From NCBI RefSeq assembly GCF_031551385.1, contig NZ_JAVBNS010000032.1, positions 23,539-87,538 on the forward strand: a DNA stretch of 64,000 nt. The letters run 5' to 3'. How positions within the stretch are numbered: position 1 is the first letter of the stretch; every line of letters starts with the position of its first letter. The stretch is from Anaerosporobacter sp031551385. Its GTDB lineage: Bacteria > Bacillota > Clostridia > Lachnospirales > Lachnospiraceae. A program made the translations under genes and the position numbers. The notes below the pieces were generated by a model that was given only the letters and a program-made list of their open reading frames with translations, was not told the origin of the DNA and searched no databases. This document shows, piece after piece, positions 41,963 to 51,022 of the stretch.

Positions 41963-42478
41963 ATCATAGAATCTACAATTCTAATTATTCTTTTAGTAAT
42001 TGCAACAATGTCTGATTTCAAGGCATATCGAATTTCAAACAAACTTATTCTAAGTGGTTTGAGTATCCGTTTTTTCTTTTTATTCCTTAAAGGGTCTTAT
42101 TTATCCATGTTACAGTGTTTGTGTGTGTTTATTTTTGTTTGTATTATGTTTTTGCCAATCTATTATATCCGTGCTATTGGTGCAGGGGACGGAAAAGTAT
42201 TTGCTTTAATTTGCTGTTTTGTAGGAATAAAGCAAGGGGTACAGATTATTGTCCTAGCATTTATAATAGCGGGCATTTTTTCTATCATTAAATTAGTTCA
42301 CCATAAAATCTTTTTTATTCAATTGCAATCTCTTGCAGAATATATTACTCAATCATGTTATTCAAAAAAAGTAGTTCCCTATAAAGGTATGTTGGCAAAT
42401 CAAAAAAATGTGATTCATTTTTCATTGCCTATTTTATTAAGTACAATTTTAGTAATTGGAGGTGCGTTATATTATTAA
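41963..42478 (+). CDS. Prepilin peptidase, TadV/CpaA type (A24), probable AUC start
   Basis: About 171 residues if started at ATC 41963. The first ATG in frame (42008) would remove a membrane helix and lies 51 bases from the only ribosome binding site (GGAGGTGAT, 41948-41956). From ATC the N-terminus reads IIESTILIILLVIATMSDFKAYRISN, as expected for the family with its catalytic Asp in SDFKAYRI. The second GxGD-type motif is GAGDGK. It cleaves the leader of Flp-type prepilins at the membrane. It is the first gene of the tad operon. A second A24 peptidase is encoded at 51023. Confidence 0.8.
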   Translation: MIESTILIILLVIATMSDFKAYRISNKLILSGLSIRFFFLFLKGSYLSMLQCLCVFIFVCIMFLPIYYIRAIGAGDGKVFALICCFVGIKQGVQIIVLAFIIAGIFSIIKLVHHKIFFIQLQSLAEYITQSCYSKKVVPYKGMLANQKNVIHFSLPILLSTILVIGGALYY

Positions 42479-43463
42479 ATGCTTTGTGATTCTGGATAAG
42501 GACGTCGCCTATGCAACCGCATTATCTAGCTATATTAGAGCAAATAAGAAAGAAATAGATGAGATACAAGTATTTACCGATGTTCAGAAGTTTCTTGCTT
42601 ATGTTCGAACAAACAGAGTAAATATTGCTATTATAGGGCAATCCGTAGCTTCTGTAGTAAATGAAGAGCTCGCTAAGGCAGATATTCCGATACTTGAACT
42701 CGCAGAAGAGAAAGACGATGCTGATAGAGAGGGAAGTATTTATAAATATCAATCTGCAAAAAATATTCTTGATTATATGGATAAAAGATTACTGACTAAT
42801 ACTCATAGTCCACTGCAAAAAGAAAAAGAGAAAAAGGATAATCAAATTATAAGTATATTGTCACCTACAGGTTCTGTTAGTACGGCAGTTATTGCATTAA
42901 CAATCGCAAGATATATGAGCAAAGAAGAAAAGATATTATATATAAACCTCAATCCATGCTGCTGTTTAGAAAAAATCCTATGGGAAGAAGAGCAAAAGGG
43001 ACTAAGTGATATCCTGTATTACTATCGCCAAGGAGCAAAACAGGTTTTGAGTGCAAGCCAAGCTTTTCGGATGTTAGGAGATATCATATATATTCCGCAG
43101 GTGGATCACTATCTAGACTTACACACAATGGAGATAGTGGATATGGACTGTATAATTGAAGAGGCGAGGGAGGAATTTTCTTGCACAAAGGCAATTATTT
43201 GTATGAAACAGATTTCAGCAATGGAAGAGGGGCTATTAAGAAAATCAGATGCGATTTATATAGAACAAGCAACGATAGAGCGTCATAATACGCAGAATCA
43301 GATGTTGTTGGATATGCTTATGGCAAGAGGAATTATTAGCAAAGAGGAGGTCAAGGAACTACCATTTATCGATACGAATCAATTTGACTATAAGGATTTT
43401 CATGAGATTATATTTAAAGACAATCAATTGGATATGTACATAGAAACGTTAATAAATAATTAG
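42471..43463 (+). CDS. TadZ/CpaE-like pilus localisation ATPase (degenerate P-loop), probable AUU start
   Basis: About 330 residues if started at ATT 42471, seven bases after GGAGGT (42458-42463). Upstream TTG 42456 overlaps that ribosome site. A receiver-like N-terminal domain (KCFVILDKDVAYATALSSYI) is followed by a MinD/ParA-like ATPase domain. Where KGGxGKS/T is expected it has ILSPTGSVSTAVIALTIARYM, so the Walker A lysines are missing, as in some TadZ proteins. It should position the pilus machine. It overlaps the end of the first peptidase gene by eight bases, showing tight coupling. Confidence 0.78.
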   Translation: MIKCFVILDKDVAYATALSSYIRANKKEIDEIQVFTDVQKFLAYVRTNRVNIAIIGQSVASVVNEELAKADIPILELAEEKDDADREGSIYKYQSAKNILDYMDKRLLTNTHSPLQKEKEKKDNQIISILSPTGSVSTAVIALTIARYMSKEEKILYINLNPCCCLEKILWEEEQKGLSDILYYYRQGAKQVLSASQAFRMLGDIIYIPQVDHYLDLHTMEIVDMDCIIEEAREEFSCTKAIICMKQISAMEEGLLRKSDAIYIEQATIERHNTQNQMLLDMLMARGIISKEEVKELPFIDTNQFDYKDFHEIIFKDNQLDMYIETLINN

Positions 43464-43559
43464 GGTTGTGGATAACTGCTTAGAAATTGTAGGAATGTGT
43501 GTATAGATTGGTGCTGACAACCCAACGTGTACAGGCTATGAGAAAGGCATGGTTATTAA

Positions 43560-44849
43560 ATGAAAAAAAGTGAAGTTGATGAAGGAAACAATCTATCAGA
43601 AATAAGGAGGGAAGTAAAGCAGAATATTATCAACAGGATTACATCTCAGAGAGAGTTAGAAGATGAGCAGTTAGTAAAACTTATTGATAGTGAGATACTA
43701 AGTTTTAGTGAGAATACATTTATTACGATTGAGCAGAAGATAACGTTGCGAAAAGAGCTGTTTAACTCTTTGCGAAAGCTAGATGTATTACAAGAATTAG
43801 TAGAGGACAGTACAATTACAGAAATTATGATTAATGGTGCAAAGAATATATTTATCGAGAGAATGGGAGTGATAACGCGATGGGAACAAGAATTTGAATC
43901 TGACAATCGCCTTCAAGATGTAATTCAAACAATTGTTTCGGGAACAAATCGTATCGTTAATGAATCATCGCCAATTGTTGATGCTAGACTGCAAGATGGC
44001 TCAAGAGTAAATGTAGTATTACCACCAATTGCATTAGATGGGCCAATTCTTACCATTCGTAAATTCCCTGATAAGCCGATTACAATGGAAGAGCTAATTG
44101 GGTTTGGAGCGTTAACAAAGGAGGTGGCACAGTTTCTTCAGATATTAGTAGAAGCCAAATATAATATATTCATATCGGGAGGGACGGGTTCTGGAAAGAC
44201 AACATTTTTGAATGCATTATCAAATTACATACCAGAAGATGAGAGAATTATAACAATAGAGGATTCGGCAGAGTTACAAATTCGAGGAGTAGCGAATATT
44301 GTACGATTGGAATGTAGGAATGCAAATGTGGAGGGAAAAAACGAAATTACGATTCGTGACTTAATTAAATCCAGTTTGAGAATGCGTCCAGACAGAATTG
44401 TTGTAGGCGAGATACGTGATTCGGCGGCAATTGATCTATTAGCAGCATATAATACAGGGCATGATGGAAGTCTGTCAACAGGACATGCAAACTCGGTGAA
44501 AGATATGCTTAATCGACTGGAAGTGCTTGTTTTGCAAGGTGTAGATATGCCGGTGCAAGCAATTCGAAAGCAAATTAGTTCTGCAATAGATATTATTGTT
44601 CATCTTGGAAGACTACGAGATAAGTCAAGAAAGGTTCTTGAGATAAGTGAAATACTAGAGGTATCGGAAGGTGAAATTGTGATAAATTCGTTATATCAAT
44701 TTAGGCTGGATGAAGATATAGAAGTGGAGAAGTCGCAAAGAGAGCTTGGAAAATTAGAAAGGACAAACAGTCCACTTATCAATATAGAAAAGTTGCAACG
44801 AGCTGGTCTACAAATTTTTGGACAAGAGGTTGAGGTAGCAAGGAGTTGA
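43560..44849 (+). CDS. cpaF: Type II/IV secretion ATPase, TadA/CpaF type
   Basis: 429 residues, cytosolic hexameric motor of the Flp pilus. An N-terminal helical part (1-90) precedes the ATPase domain. Walker A is ISGGTGSGKTTFLNAL (about 202-217). The Asp box ITIEDSAELQ, Walker B RPDRIVVGEIRDS and the His box LSTGHANS are all present, so it looks active. GAAAGG is 12 bases before ATG. It lies between the TadZ-like and TadB-like genes. Confidence 0.95.
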   Translation: MKKSEVDEGNNLSEIRREVKQNIINRITSQRELEDEQLVKLIDSEILSFSENTFITIEQKITLRKELFNSLRKLDVLQELVEDSTITEIMINGAKNIFIERMGVITRWEQEFESDNRLQDVIQTIVSGTNRIVNESSPIVDARLQDGSRVNVVLPPIALDGPILTIRKFPDKPITMEELIGFGALTKEVAQFLQILVEAKYNIFISGGTGSGKTTFLNALSNYIPEDERIITIEDSAELQIRGVANIVRLECRNANVEGKNEITIRDLIKSSLRMRPDRIVVGEIRDSAAIDLLAAYNTGHDGSLSTGHANSVKDMLNRLEVLVLQGVDMPVQAIRKQISSAIDIIVHLGRLRDKSRKVLEISEILEVSEGEIVINSLYQFRLDEDIEVEKSQRELGKLERTNSPLINIEKLQRAGLQIFGQEVEVARS

Positions 44850-44859
44850 TAATGATACA

Positions 44860-45621
44860 ATGAAAGAGAAGCAATGGAGCTTAATTGATTATAGTATCTA
44901 TGCTATGGACAAGGAGGAGAAGGTGAAATGCTCTGTTCAAGGGCTGTTAATACTAAGTATTGTTCTGTGGATTTTTTACCAGAGTATAATAATGATTGCA
45001 ATAGGAAGTCCGCTTGTATGTATTTATGTAAGGCAGTGTTGTGAAAAAAGATGTAGAGAGAGAAAATGGGAGTTAACACTGCAATTCCGTGAGGGAGTTC
45101 AAGCATTGGTAGCAGCACTAAGTATTGGTTATTCGGTTGAGAATGCATTTATACAGGCGATAAAAGATCTTAAACTATTATACAAAGAAGAGGCTATGAT
45201 TATCAAAGAGTTTGAGTATATCGTGTATCAAATACAGATGAATGTGCCTGTTGAGCATGCGGTAGGAGAGTTTGCAAAGCGGAGTACGATTGATGATATT
45301 AAGAGCTTGTCCGAAGTGTTTGCAATAGCAAAAAGGACCGGTGGGGATTTGATTAAGATTTTGCGTTCTACAAGTAGAATGATAGGGGATAAAGTTGAGG
45401 TGACAAGAGAAGTTGTTACGATGATGTCCGCTAAAAAATTCGAGGCGAATATTATGGGAATTATACCAATCGGAATGATTATATATATGAAAATCTCTTC
45501 GCCAAACTTTTTGAATCCCTTATATCATAATATAGCAGGAGGATTAGTAATGACCGTTTCTTTAATTCTATATAGCATAAGTTTTTGGTTAATGAATCAT
45601 ATTCTAGCCATTGAGATTTAA
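44860..45621 (+). CDS. tadB: Tad pilus inner-membrane protein, TadB type (GspF domain)
   Basis: 253 residues. Two membrane segments lie near residues 25-55 and a pair at the C-terminus (about 200-250). Between them is the T2SS-F helical domain (REGVQALVAALSIGYSVENAFIQAI ... FAIAKRTGGDLIKILRSTSRMI). The spacing to cpaF is 10 bases. It should form the membrane platform with the TadC-like protein. Confidence 0.88.
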   Translation: MKEKQWSLIDYSIYAMDKEEKVKCSVQGLLILSIVLWIFYQSIIMIAIGSPLVCIYVRQCCEKRCRERKWELTLQFREGVQALVAALSIGYSVENAFIQAIKDLKLLYKEEAMIIKEFEYIVYQIQMNVPVEHAVGEFAKRSTIDDIKSLSEVFAIAKRTGGDLIKILRSTSRMIGDKVEVTREVVTMMSAKKFEANIMGIIPIGMIIYMKISSPNFLNPLYHNIAGGLVMTVSLILYSISFWLMNHILAIEI

Positions 45622-45655
45622 GTGGTTATGAGAGTAATAAGAAGGAGGTCTGTCT

Positions 45656-47176
45656 ATTCTAATAATAAATATTAGTGTTATCGTAAGTTTGTTGCTGTTT
45701 ATACTAGCGACCTCAAGATATCAAAAAGAAGAGATTCGTAAAACAGCCGAGGAAATACAAGATAGTGAGAGAACGCTATTTTGTCTGTATCCATCTAGTT
45801 TATTTATAATACATAATATATGTCGCCTTAAGATAGGAGAAAAATTCTATCAAAAAGTATATACATCGATACAGTGTATTCATGCAAGGGAAGATGCGAA
45901 GAAAAAAACAAATCTATACCTATGTAAGCAAATATCTATTATTTTATTCTTAACAATCTGCATAACTATTCTATCTATTCTTATTGGTTTATCAAAGACA
46001 AGTCAAATACAACATTCCTATTATGTGAAAAGACCATACTATGGCGAGGAAGAAACAAAAGTTGCGCTTAATATTGATATGGATAATATAAAAAAAGAAG
46101 TAGAGATTAAATTGCAAGAGAGACATTATACAAAAGAAGAAAACATTGAACATATTATGATGCAAGCTATGCAATATCTTGATGAAATGGTTATAGGAGA
46201 GAATGATTCCTATGAACATGTTACGAAGCAATTATCTTTAATTAGAAAGATTCCTGATTTGCAAGTTATGGTTTCATGGGATTTTGATAAGAAAGGAATT
46301 GTAAGTAGTGACGGTAAAATTACAATTAGTGAGGAGGCAACAGAAGGAGAAGTAATTACAATGACAGCAACTCTAAGTTACTATGATACAAAGAAGTTGT
46401 ATCCAATTAATATTGTGATTTTCCCAGAAGAGAAGACGAAGGAAGAGAGACTTCTCTTGCAGTTGGAAGAGGAAATCTATAATAGGCAAGTAAAAAACCC
46501 AGAAAGTGAATATCTTGAGCTTCCGAATGCAATTGATAATCAGAGACTAACGTATTCTGAATATCAAAGGAAAGATGACTATATATTGAATCTACTTGGA
46601 GTTGTAGCAGTGATATGTATTGGTGTAAGTGGCTATTCGCAGATGAAGAAAGAAAAGAAAAAAAGAGAGATGCAGATGCTTCTTGATTATCCAGAGGTTA
46701 TTAATAAACTGGTATTACTTGTGGGAGCAGGTATGACAATTAAGAATGCATGGGGCAAGATGTCATTAGAATACGAGGCGAGGTGTAAGAAAGAATTAAA
46801 AGAAGGAAATGGGAAGAAAAGAAATTTGAGTAAAACGAGAGCTGTGCAAAAACGTTATGTATATGAAGAGATGATGATTGCATATAGCGAAATTCAAAAT
46901 GGAATTGCAGAAACAGAGGCATATGATCGCTTTGGGAGAAGAATACAGTTAATTCCGTATATGAAATTAAGTTCATTGCTTGTACAAAATGTAAAAAAAG
47001 GTACAGCTGATTTATTACAACTACTAGAATACGAGGCAATACAAGCATTTGAGGAAAGAAAAGAGGTGGCAAAACGGCTTGGGGAAGAAGCTGGAACGAA
47101 ATTATTAGGGCCTATGGTTTTGATGTTACTTATTGTGTTGATGGTTATTATGCTACCTGCGTTTATGCAGATGTAA
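45656..47176 (+). CDS. tadC: Tad pilus inner-membrane protein, TadC-like, probable AUU start
   Basis: About 506 residues if started at ATT 45656, seven bases after AGGAGG (45643-45648). The first conventional codon in frame is TTG 45689, 40 bases away, which would cut the N-terminal membrane helix ILIINISVIVSLLLFILATSRY. It contains an unusually large extra domain (about 130-300) between membrane segments, then the GspF-type domain (LLDYPEVINKLVLLVGAGMTIKNAWGKM) and two C-terminal helices. The usual TadC is about 300 residues, so this is an extended form. Confidence 0.82.
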   Translation: MLIINISVIVSLLLFILATSRYQKEEIRKTAEEIQDSERTLFCLYPSSLFIIHNICRLKIGEKFYQKVYTSIQCIHAREDAKKKTNLYLCKQISIILFLTICITILSILIGLSKTSQIQHSYYVKRPYYGEEETKVALNIDMDNIKKEVEIKLQERHYTKEENIEHIMMQAMQYLDEMVIGENDSYEHVTKQLSLIRKIPDLQVMVSWDFDKKGIVSSDGKITISEEATEGEVITMTATLSYYDTKKLYPINIVIFPEEKTKEERLLLQLEEEIYNRQVKNPESEYLELPNAIDNQRLTYSEYQRKDDYILNLLGVVAVICIGVSGYSQMKKEKKKREMQMLLDYPEVINKLVLLVGAGMTIKNAWGKMSLEYEARCKKELKEGNGKKRNLSKTRAVQKRYVYEEMMIAYSEIQNGIAETEAYDRFGRRIQLIPYMKLSSLLVQNVKKGTADLLQLLEYEAIQAFEERKEVAKRLGEEAGTKLLGPMVLMLLIVLMVIMLPAFMQM

Positions 47177-47194
47177 AAGGACGGTGAAGAAACT

Positions 47195-47377
47195 TTGAAG
47201 AAAGAGATACAGAACATAGTAAAGGGATTTATAAAGGAAGAAGATGGTCTTGGAATTGTTGAACTAGTGTTAATCATTATTATATTAATTGCGTTAGTTG
47301 TTTTGTTCAAAGGGGAGGTTGAAAAATTTATCAGTGAATTATTCAAGAAAGCAACGGGAAAAACTAATACACTATAG
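47195..47377 (+). CDS. Flp-like type IVb prepilin
   Basis: 60 residues from TTG at 47195 (GGTGAAG upstream). The cytosolic leader ends EEDGLG, followed by IVELVLIIIILIALVVLF. The Gly before a hydrophobic stretch with Glu at mature position 5 fits the prepilin peptidase cleavage pattern. After processing it would be a ~40-residue pilin, as small as other Flp pilins. It lies in the middle of the tad operon and overlaps the next reading frame. Confidence 0.8.
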   Translation: MKKEIQNIVKGFIKEEDGLGIVELVLIIIILIALVVLFKGEVEKFISELFKKATGKTNTL

Positions 47378-49841
47378 TAAGCAGGCAAGTATAACAGTAT
47401 ATCTAACATTGATATTACTACTTGTAGTATCCATCCTATGTACGATGTTGGAATCAGCTAGAATTTATGGAGCAAAAGGCATTGGGAGATCCGCTTTGAC
47501 CATGGGTGTTGATTCCGTATATTCTCTCTACCAACGAGAACTATATGATACGTACCGATTGTTTGGCTACAATTTAAGTGATAGAGCAGACAAGACAATA
47601 GAAGAGCAAATCATAGAGAGTATAAAAACATACATGGAAGATGAACTTCAAGGAATAAAGCTTGATTCTATGCGTATAGATAATGTCGCTATGCTTACGG
47701 ATTATAATGGGGAGTTGTTTTTGAATGAGGTACTGTCCTTTATGAAATATAGTGCTCCAGAAGAAATTATTAAGTCGGTTTTAGAACGATGGAAGCTGTA
47801 TGAATCTTCAGAGGATACATCGGAGGTAATGAAGAAGAAGCTGGAGACACAGGAATCATTGGGAGAGCTGAGTAAGGACATGCTAAAACTGATGACTCAG
47901 GTAGAAGGAATTAATACGGACGGAGATGGAATTTGTGTCACAAAAGGGGGAAGTATAGAGGTTAAGAATATATTTGCAAAGAGAATTATTGCAAAAACGG
48001 CATCTAGAGATACTGTTGGAATTAATAAAGAAATCGTATATAGCTCTTTAGCAAGTAAATATTATAACATTGCATCTGTGATAGAAAATGATATTAAATG
48101 CAGTGATAAGGTGATAGCGTGTAATGAAGCAATAGAAGAGTTACAAAAAGAAAAGAATCGTCTTGAGGAAAAGAAAAGCTTAGAGGGCCAAGAAATCGCT
48201 CAAGAAAATTTGGAATCAGAAGAAGTGTCTACGGAAGAATTAGAGAAATCAATTTCTCATGTGTCACAGCAAATTCAAGAGGAGGAGATGACGAGGGATA
48301 AGTATGTAGCTGATTTGAAAAAATCTAAAGAATATAGGGATGAAGTGATAATTACTACAAGCAAGAAGATAGAGGACTCCTTGATTACGATTGCAAAAAT
48401 AGAAGATAAAAGTAAAGAAATTTCGCAAGATATTAATTCCTATGAAAAAATATTGGAAGGAAAAAGAGAGGTATTAAATGAGGACACATATAAGGAATTT
48501 GAGGAAGAGCTTGTAGAGATGAAAGAATATGTAGGAATGCAGGAAAATAGTAATTCCTTGTCTGCTTCAAGTGCAATAGCTATGCGACCTATATTAATAA
48601 AAAACAAAGACATCTTAGAGGTTGTTTACTCGACTAATATCTATTCGATTAATAGTGAGTCAGAAGTGATGAAAGAGTGGAAGAGAAGACTGCAATCTTG
48701 TAAGAATGTATTAACAGGGTATCAGGTATCAAATCTTAAATTTGACTATTCAACTCTTGTAATTAAGGCAGATGTAGAGAGTCCTGTTAATCACATATGG
48801 AGTCTGTTTACGGAGGGGATTTTAAGTCTTGTTATGGAAGATAGTAATGCAATCTCACAAGGAAGCTTGGAGATGGAGAATCTGCCATCTGTAATAGGAA
48901 GTATTCAAACGAATGGAAAGGAAAAGGATTGCGAAAGTATATTAGAGAGCTGCAAAGACAATCAGTATAGTTCGGATATTACGAATATGTTCGTGGTAGA
49001 CAATAGCACAATTAACGATTTGGTAGAACGATTGCTGTTAAATCAATACCAAATGGATTTTTTTAAGGAATACACACAACAAGAAAAAGAGAGCTTGCAG
49101 AATAACAAGGAGAGCAAAGAAAATGAGAATAACGAAGACGAGAGTAACGAAAATAATAGTAAGAAGAATGCAGAATTACAGTATGAACTTGAATATATTA
49201 TATCAGGGCATAAGACGGATAAAGAAAATCTAAGTAGTGTAGCAACAAAGATTGTGTTGATACGGACTTTAATGAATTTTGTATATGTCTATACCGATAA
49301 GGGGATGAATGCATCTGCTTATGCGACGGCAACAGCACTAGTAGGTTTTTCCTGTTTAATGCCATTGATAAAGTTAGTTAAGGCAGTTATCTTGCTTGTT
49401 TGGGCGATGGCAGAAGCACTTGTAGATACCTATGCATTACTAGAGGGGCGATATGTACCTTTTATTAAGTCAAAGGAAACATTTAAAGTTAGCTATAATC
49501 ATTTAATAACAATGAGCAAAGATAAGATTGCTCAGTTGGCAAGTAAGTATTCAAAGGATAATGGAGGAATAGAAACATTTGCATATGGTGATTACCTACG
49601 TCTGTTTTTAATACTAAATGGAACTAAGAAAAACTGTTATCGTTCTATGGATATGATACAGATGAATATGCAGAAGGTGTTAGGTTTAAGATTCTGTTTA
49701 TCCGATTGCCTTTTTGGAATGGAAGTATTGGCATATATGAAATTGCCAGAACAATTTATAACATTTCCATTTATGAAGCGGGTATTAGGAGAAACGGAAG
49801 GGTATTATTCATTTGAAATAAAAAATATAGATGCTTATTAA
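47334..49841 (+). CDS. Large Tad-locus membrane protein (DUF5702-like, TadG-related)
   Basis: About 835 residues from GTG at 47334, which overlaps the pilin gene by 44 bases; an ATG at 47298 is possible but further inside it. The N-terminus SKQASITVYLTLILLLVVSILCTMLESARI is a prepilin-like membrane anchor of the TadE/TadG class. A long coiled-coil part follows (about 210-350, rich in EELQKEKNRLEEKKS). Near the C-terminus are membrane segments (about 660-715: VGFSCLMPLIKLVKAVILLVWAMAEALVDTYAL). It is probably a surface or periplasm-facing pilus accessory protein. I call DUF5702 from memory of the family. Confidence 0.75.
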   Translation: MNYSRKQREKLIHYSKQASITVYLTLILLLVVSILCTMLESARIYGAKGIGRSALTMGVDSVYSLYQRELYDTYRLFGYNLSDRADKTIEEQIIESIKTYMEDELQGIKLDSMRIDNVAMLTDYNGELFLNEVLSFMKYSAPEEIIKSVLERWKLYESSEDTSEVMKKKLETQESLGELSKDMLKLMTQVEGINTDGDGICVTKGGSIEVKNIFAKRIIAKTASRDTVGINKEIVYSSLASKYYNIASVIENDIKCSDKVIACNEAIEELQKEKNRLEEKKSLEGQEIAQENLESEEVSTEELEKSISHVSQQIQEEEMTRDKYVADLKKSKEYRDEVIITTSKKIEDSLITIAKIEDKSKEISQDINSYEKILEGKREVLNEDTYKEFEEELVEMKEYVGMQENSNSLSASSAIAMRPILIKNKDILEVVYSTNIYSINSESEVMKEWKRRLQSCKNVLTGYQVSNLKFDYSTLVIKADVESPVNHIWSLFTEGILSLVMEDSNAISQGSLEMENLPSVIGSIQTNGKEKDCESILESCKDNQYSSDITNMFVVDNSTINDLVERLLLNQYQMDFFKEYTQQEKESLQNNKESKENENNEDESNENNSKKNAELQYELEYIISGHKTDKENLSSVATKIVLIRTLMNFVYVYTDKGMNASAYATATALVGFSCLMPLIKLVKAVILLVWAMAEALVDTYALLEGRYVPFIKSKETFKVSYNHLITMSKDKIAQLASKYSKDNGGIETFAYGDYLRLFLILNGTKKNCYRSMDMIQMNMQKVLGLRFCLSDCLFGMEVLAYMKLPEQFITFPFMKRVLGETEGYYSFEIKNIDAY

Positions 49842-49884
49842 TCAATAAAACTAAAAAATTCTATTATAAAAGGAGGTAGATAAG

Positions 49885-50114
49885 GGTATAGAGGGATGTT
49901 CTTTCTTCTAGTTCTTCTAATTTTTATCTATTTTGACTAGTCATCTAGTCCCCACTTCTAAATTCAAAATATTCATTACATTTAACCAATTCTATATTAA
50001 GAACCATACGCTAGAAATCCCTATCTAGCAAAATAAAGGAAACTCTCTTCAAGCAAATTCCAGTGAGATATGGTTGATAATCACATTTTAGAAGAAAGAA
50101 CATCCCTCTATACC
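49885..50114. repeat. Perfect 26-bp inverted repeat bounding 178 bp (candidate inverton)
   Basis: Positions 49885-49910 and 50089-50114 are exact reverse complements over 26 bases, starting GGTATAGAGGG and ending TTCTTTCTTCTA; identity stops sharply on both sides. The 178 bases between are AT-rich, lack a long reading frame and contain smaller palindromes (GACTAGTCATCTAGTC). A strong Shine-Dalgarno (AGGAGG, about 49871-49876) stands left of the repeat without a gene, while the next gene's ATG (50124) lacks one. No recombinase gene is in the window. Confidence 0.8.
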
Positions 50115-50123
50115 TTTTGTTAT

Positions 50124-51011
50124 ATGAAGAATAAATTATTAAGAGCATCTATAACAGTTGAAGCTGCATTGGTGCTACCGATTTTTATATTCGCAATGTA
50201 TGTATTTATATTTTTGATGCAAGTGTTATATGTACAAGAAGAAATACAGCAAGGACTATTACAGACAGCAAGATATTGTGAAAAGATAGGATATGTGCAT
50301 GATTATATAATTAATTATGATGTAGATACAGAAAACTCTGTAGAAGTAAATAGTAGTTTGGAAAAACAAAGTAAAAAAGACGATACGAATCGTTCAACAA
50401 CAAATATGCAAGAAGTGGCAACATATTTAATTACAAGTGGATTAATGCAAGGAAAGTTTGCAGAAGAAGTAGAGCGAGAGGTAATTAACCACTCGTGCAT
50501 TGTAGGTGGGATGCAAGGATTGAATTTCTTGCTATCATCTTATGATATAGAGAATAACATAGCAGAGATTACCTTGCAGTATAAGATACATCTACCAATT
50601 GGTTTAGTAATTATAGATGATTTTTTGGTTACGCAAAAAGCCAAGGTTAGAGTATTCGTTGGATTACGATGTGTGGGTGAAGAGGAAGAGACAAGCGATG
50701 ATGATTGTGTGTATATTACGGAAACCGGAACGGTATATCATGAAAGCAAAGATTGCACCCATCTTGTACTATCGATAAGCAAAATTGCGCAGAGTACTCT
50801 GGATGCACAAAGAAATTCATTTGGAGCTAAGTATTATGTGTGTGAAATATGTAAACCAGATAGCAAAAAACAAGAGTATTATTATATTACAAAACAAGGA
50901 AACCGTTATCACTGTAATGCAAATTGTAGTGGATTAAAGAGAACGATAAATGTAATTAAGCGGTCAGAAGTTGGTAATCGACGAGCATGTACACGATGTG
51001 GAAAACAGTAA
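50124..51011 (+). CDS. TadE-like pseudopilin with two C-terminal Cys/His motifs
   Basis: About 295 residues from ATG 50124 (MKNKLLRASITVEAALVLPIFIF, the expected TadE-type N-terminus). A longer start at ATG 50070 would add 18 residues across the right arm of the inverted repeat. One membrane helix near the N-terminus carries the prepilin-like Glu (SITVEAA). The C-terminal ~95 residues hold two copies of a YIT-x-x-G-x-x-YH-x4-C-x-x-L ... C-x-x-C unit (one before, one after residue ~255), probably binding zinc. No good ribosome site precedes 50124, which matters for the inverted-repeat hypothesis. Confidence 0.8.
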   Translation: MKNKLLRASITVEAALVLPIFIFAMYVFIFLMQVLYVQEEIQQGLLQTARYCEKIGYVHDYIINYDVDTENSVEVNSSLEKQSKKDDTNRSTTNMQEVATYLITSGLMQGKFAEEVEREVINHSCIVGGMQGLNFLLSSYDIENNIAEITLQYKIHLPIGLVIIDDFLVTQKAKVRVFVGLRCVGEEEETSDDDCVYITETGTVYHESKDCTHLVLSISKIAQSTLDAQRNSFGAKYYVCEICKPDSKKQEYYYITKQGNRYHCNANCSGLKRTINVIKRSEVGNRRACTRCGKQ

Positions 51012-51022
51012 GGGGGGATAGT

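Noticed and set aside
49895..49939. Tiny hydrophobic frame after the orphan ribosome site (starting MFFLLVLL)
   Set aside because: The spacing to AGGAGG is too long, it overlaps the inverted repeat, and it stops after 14 codons.
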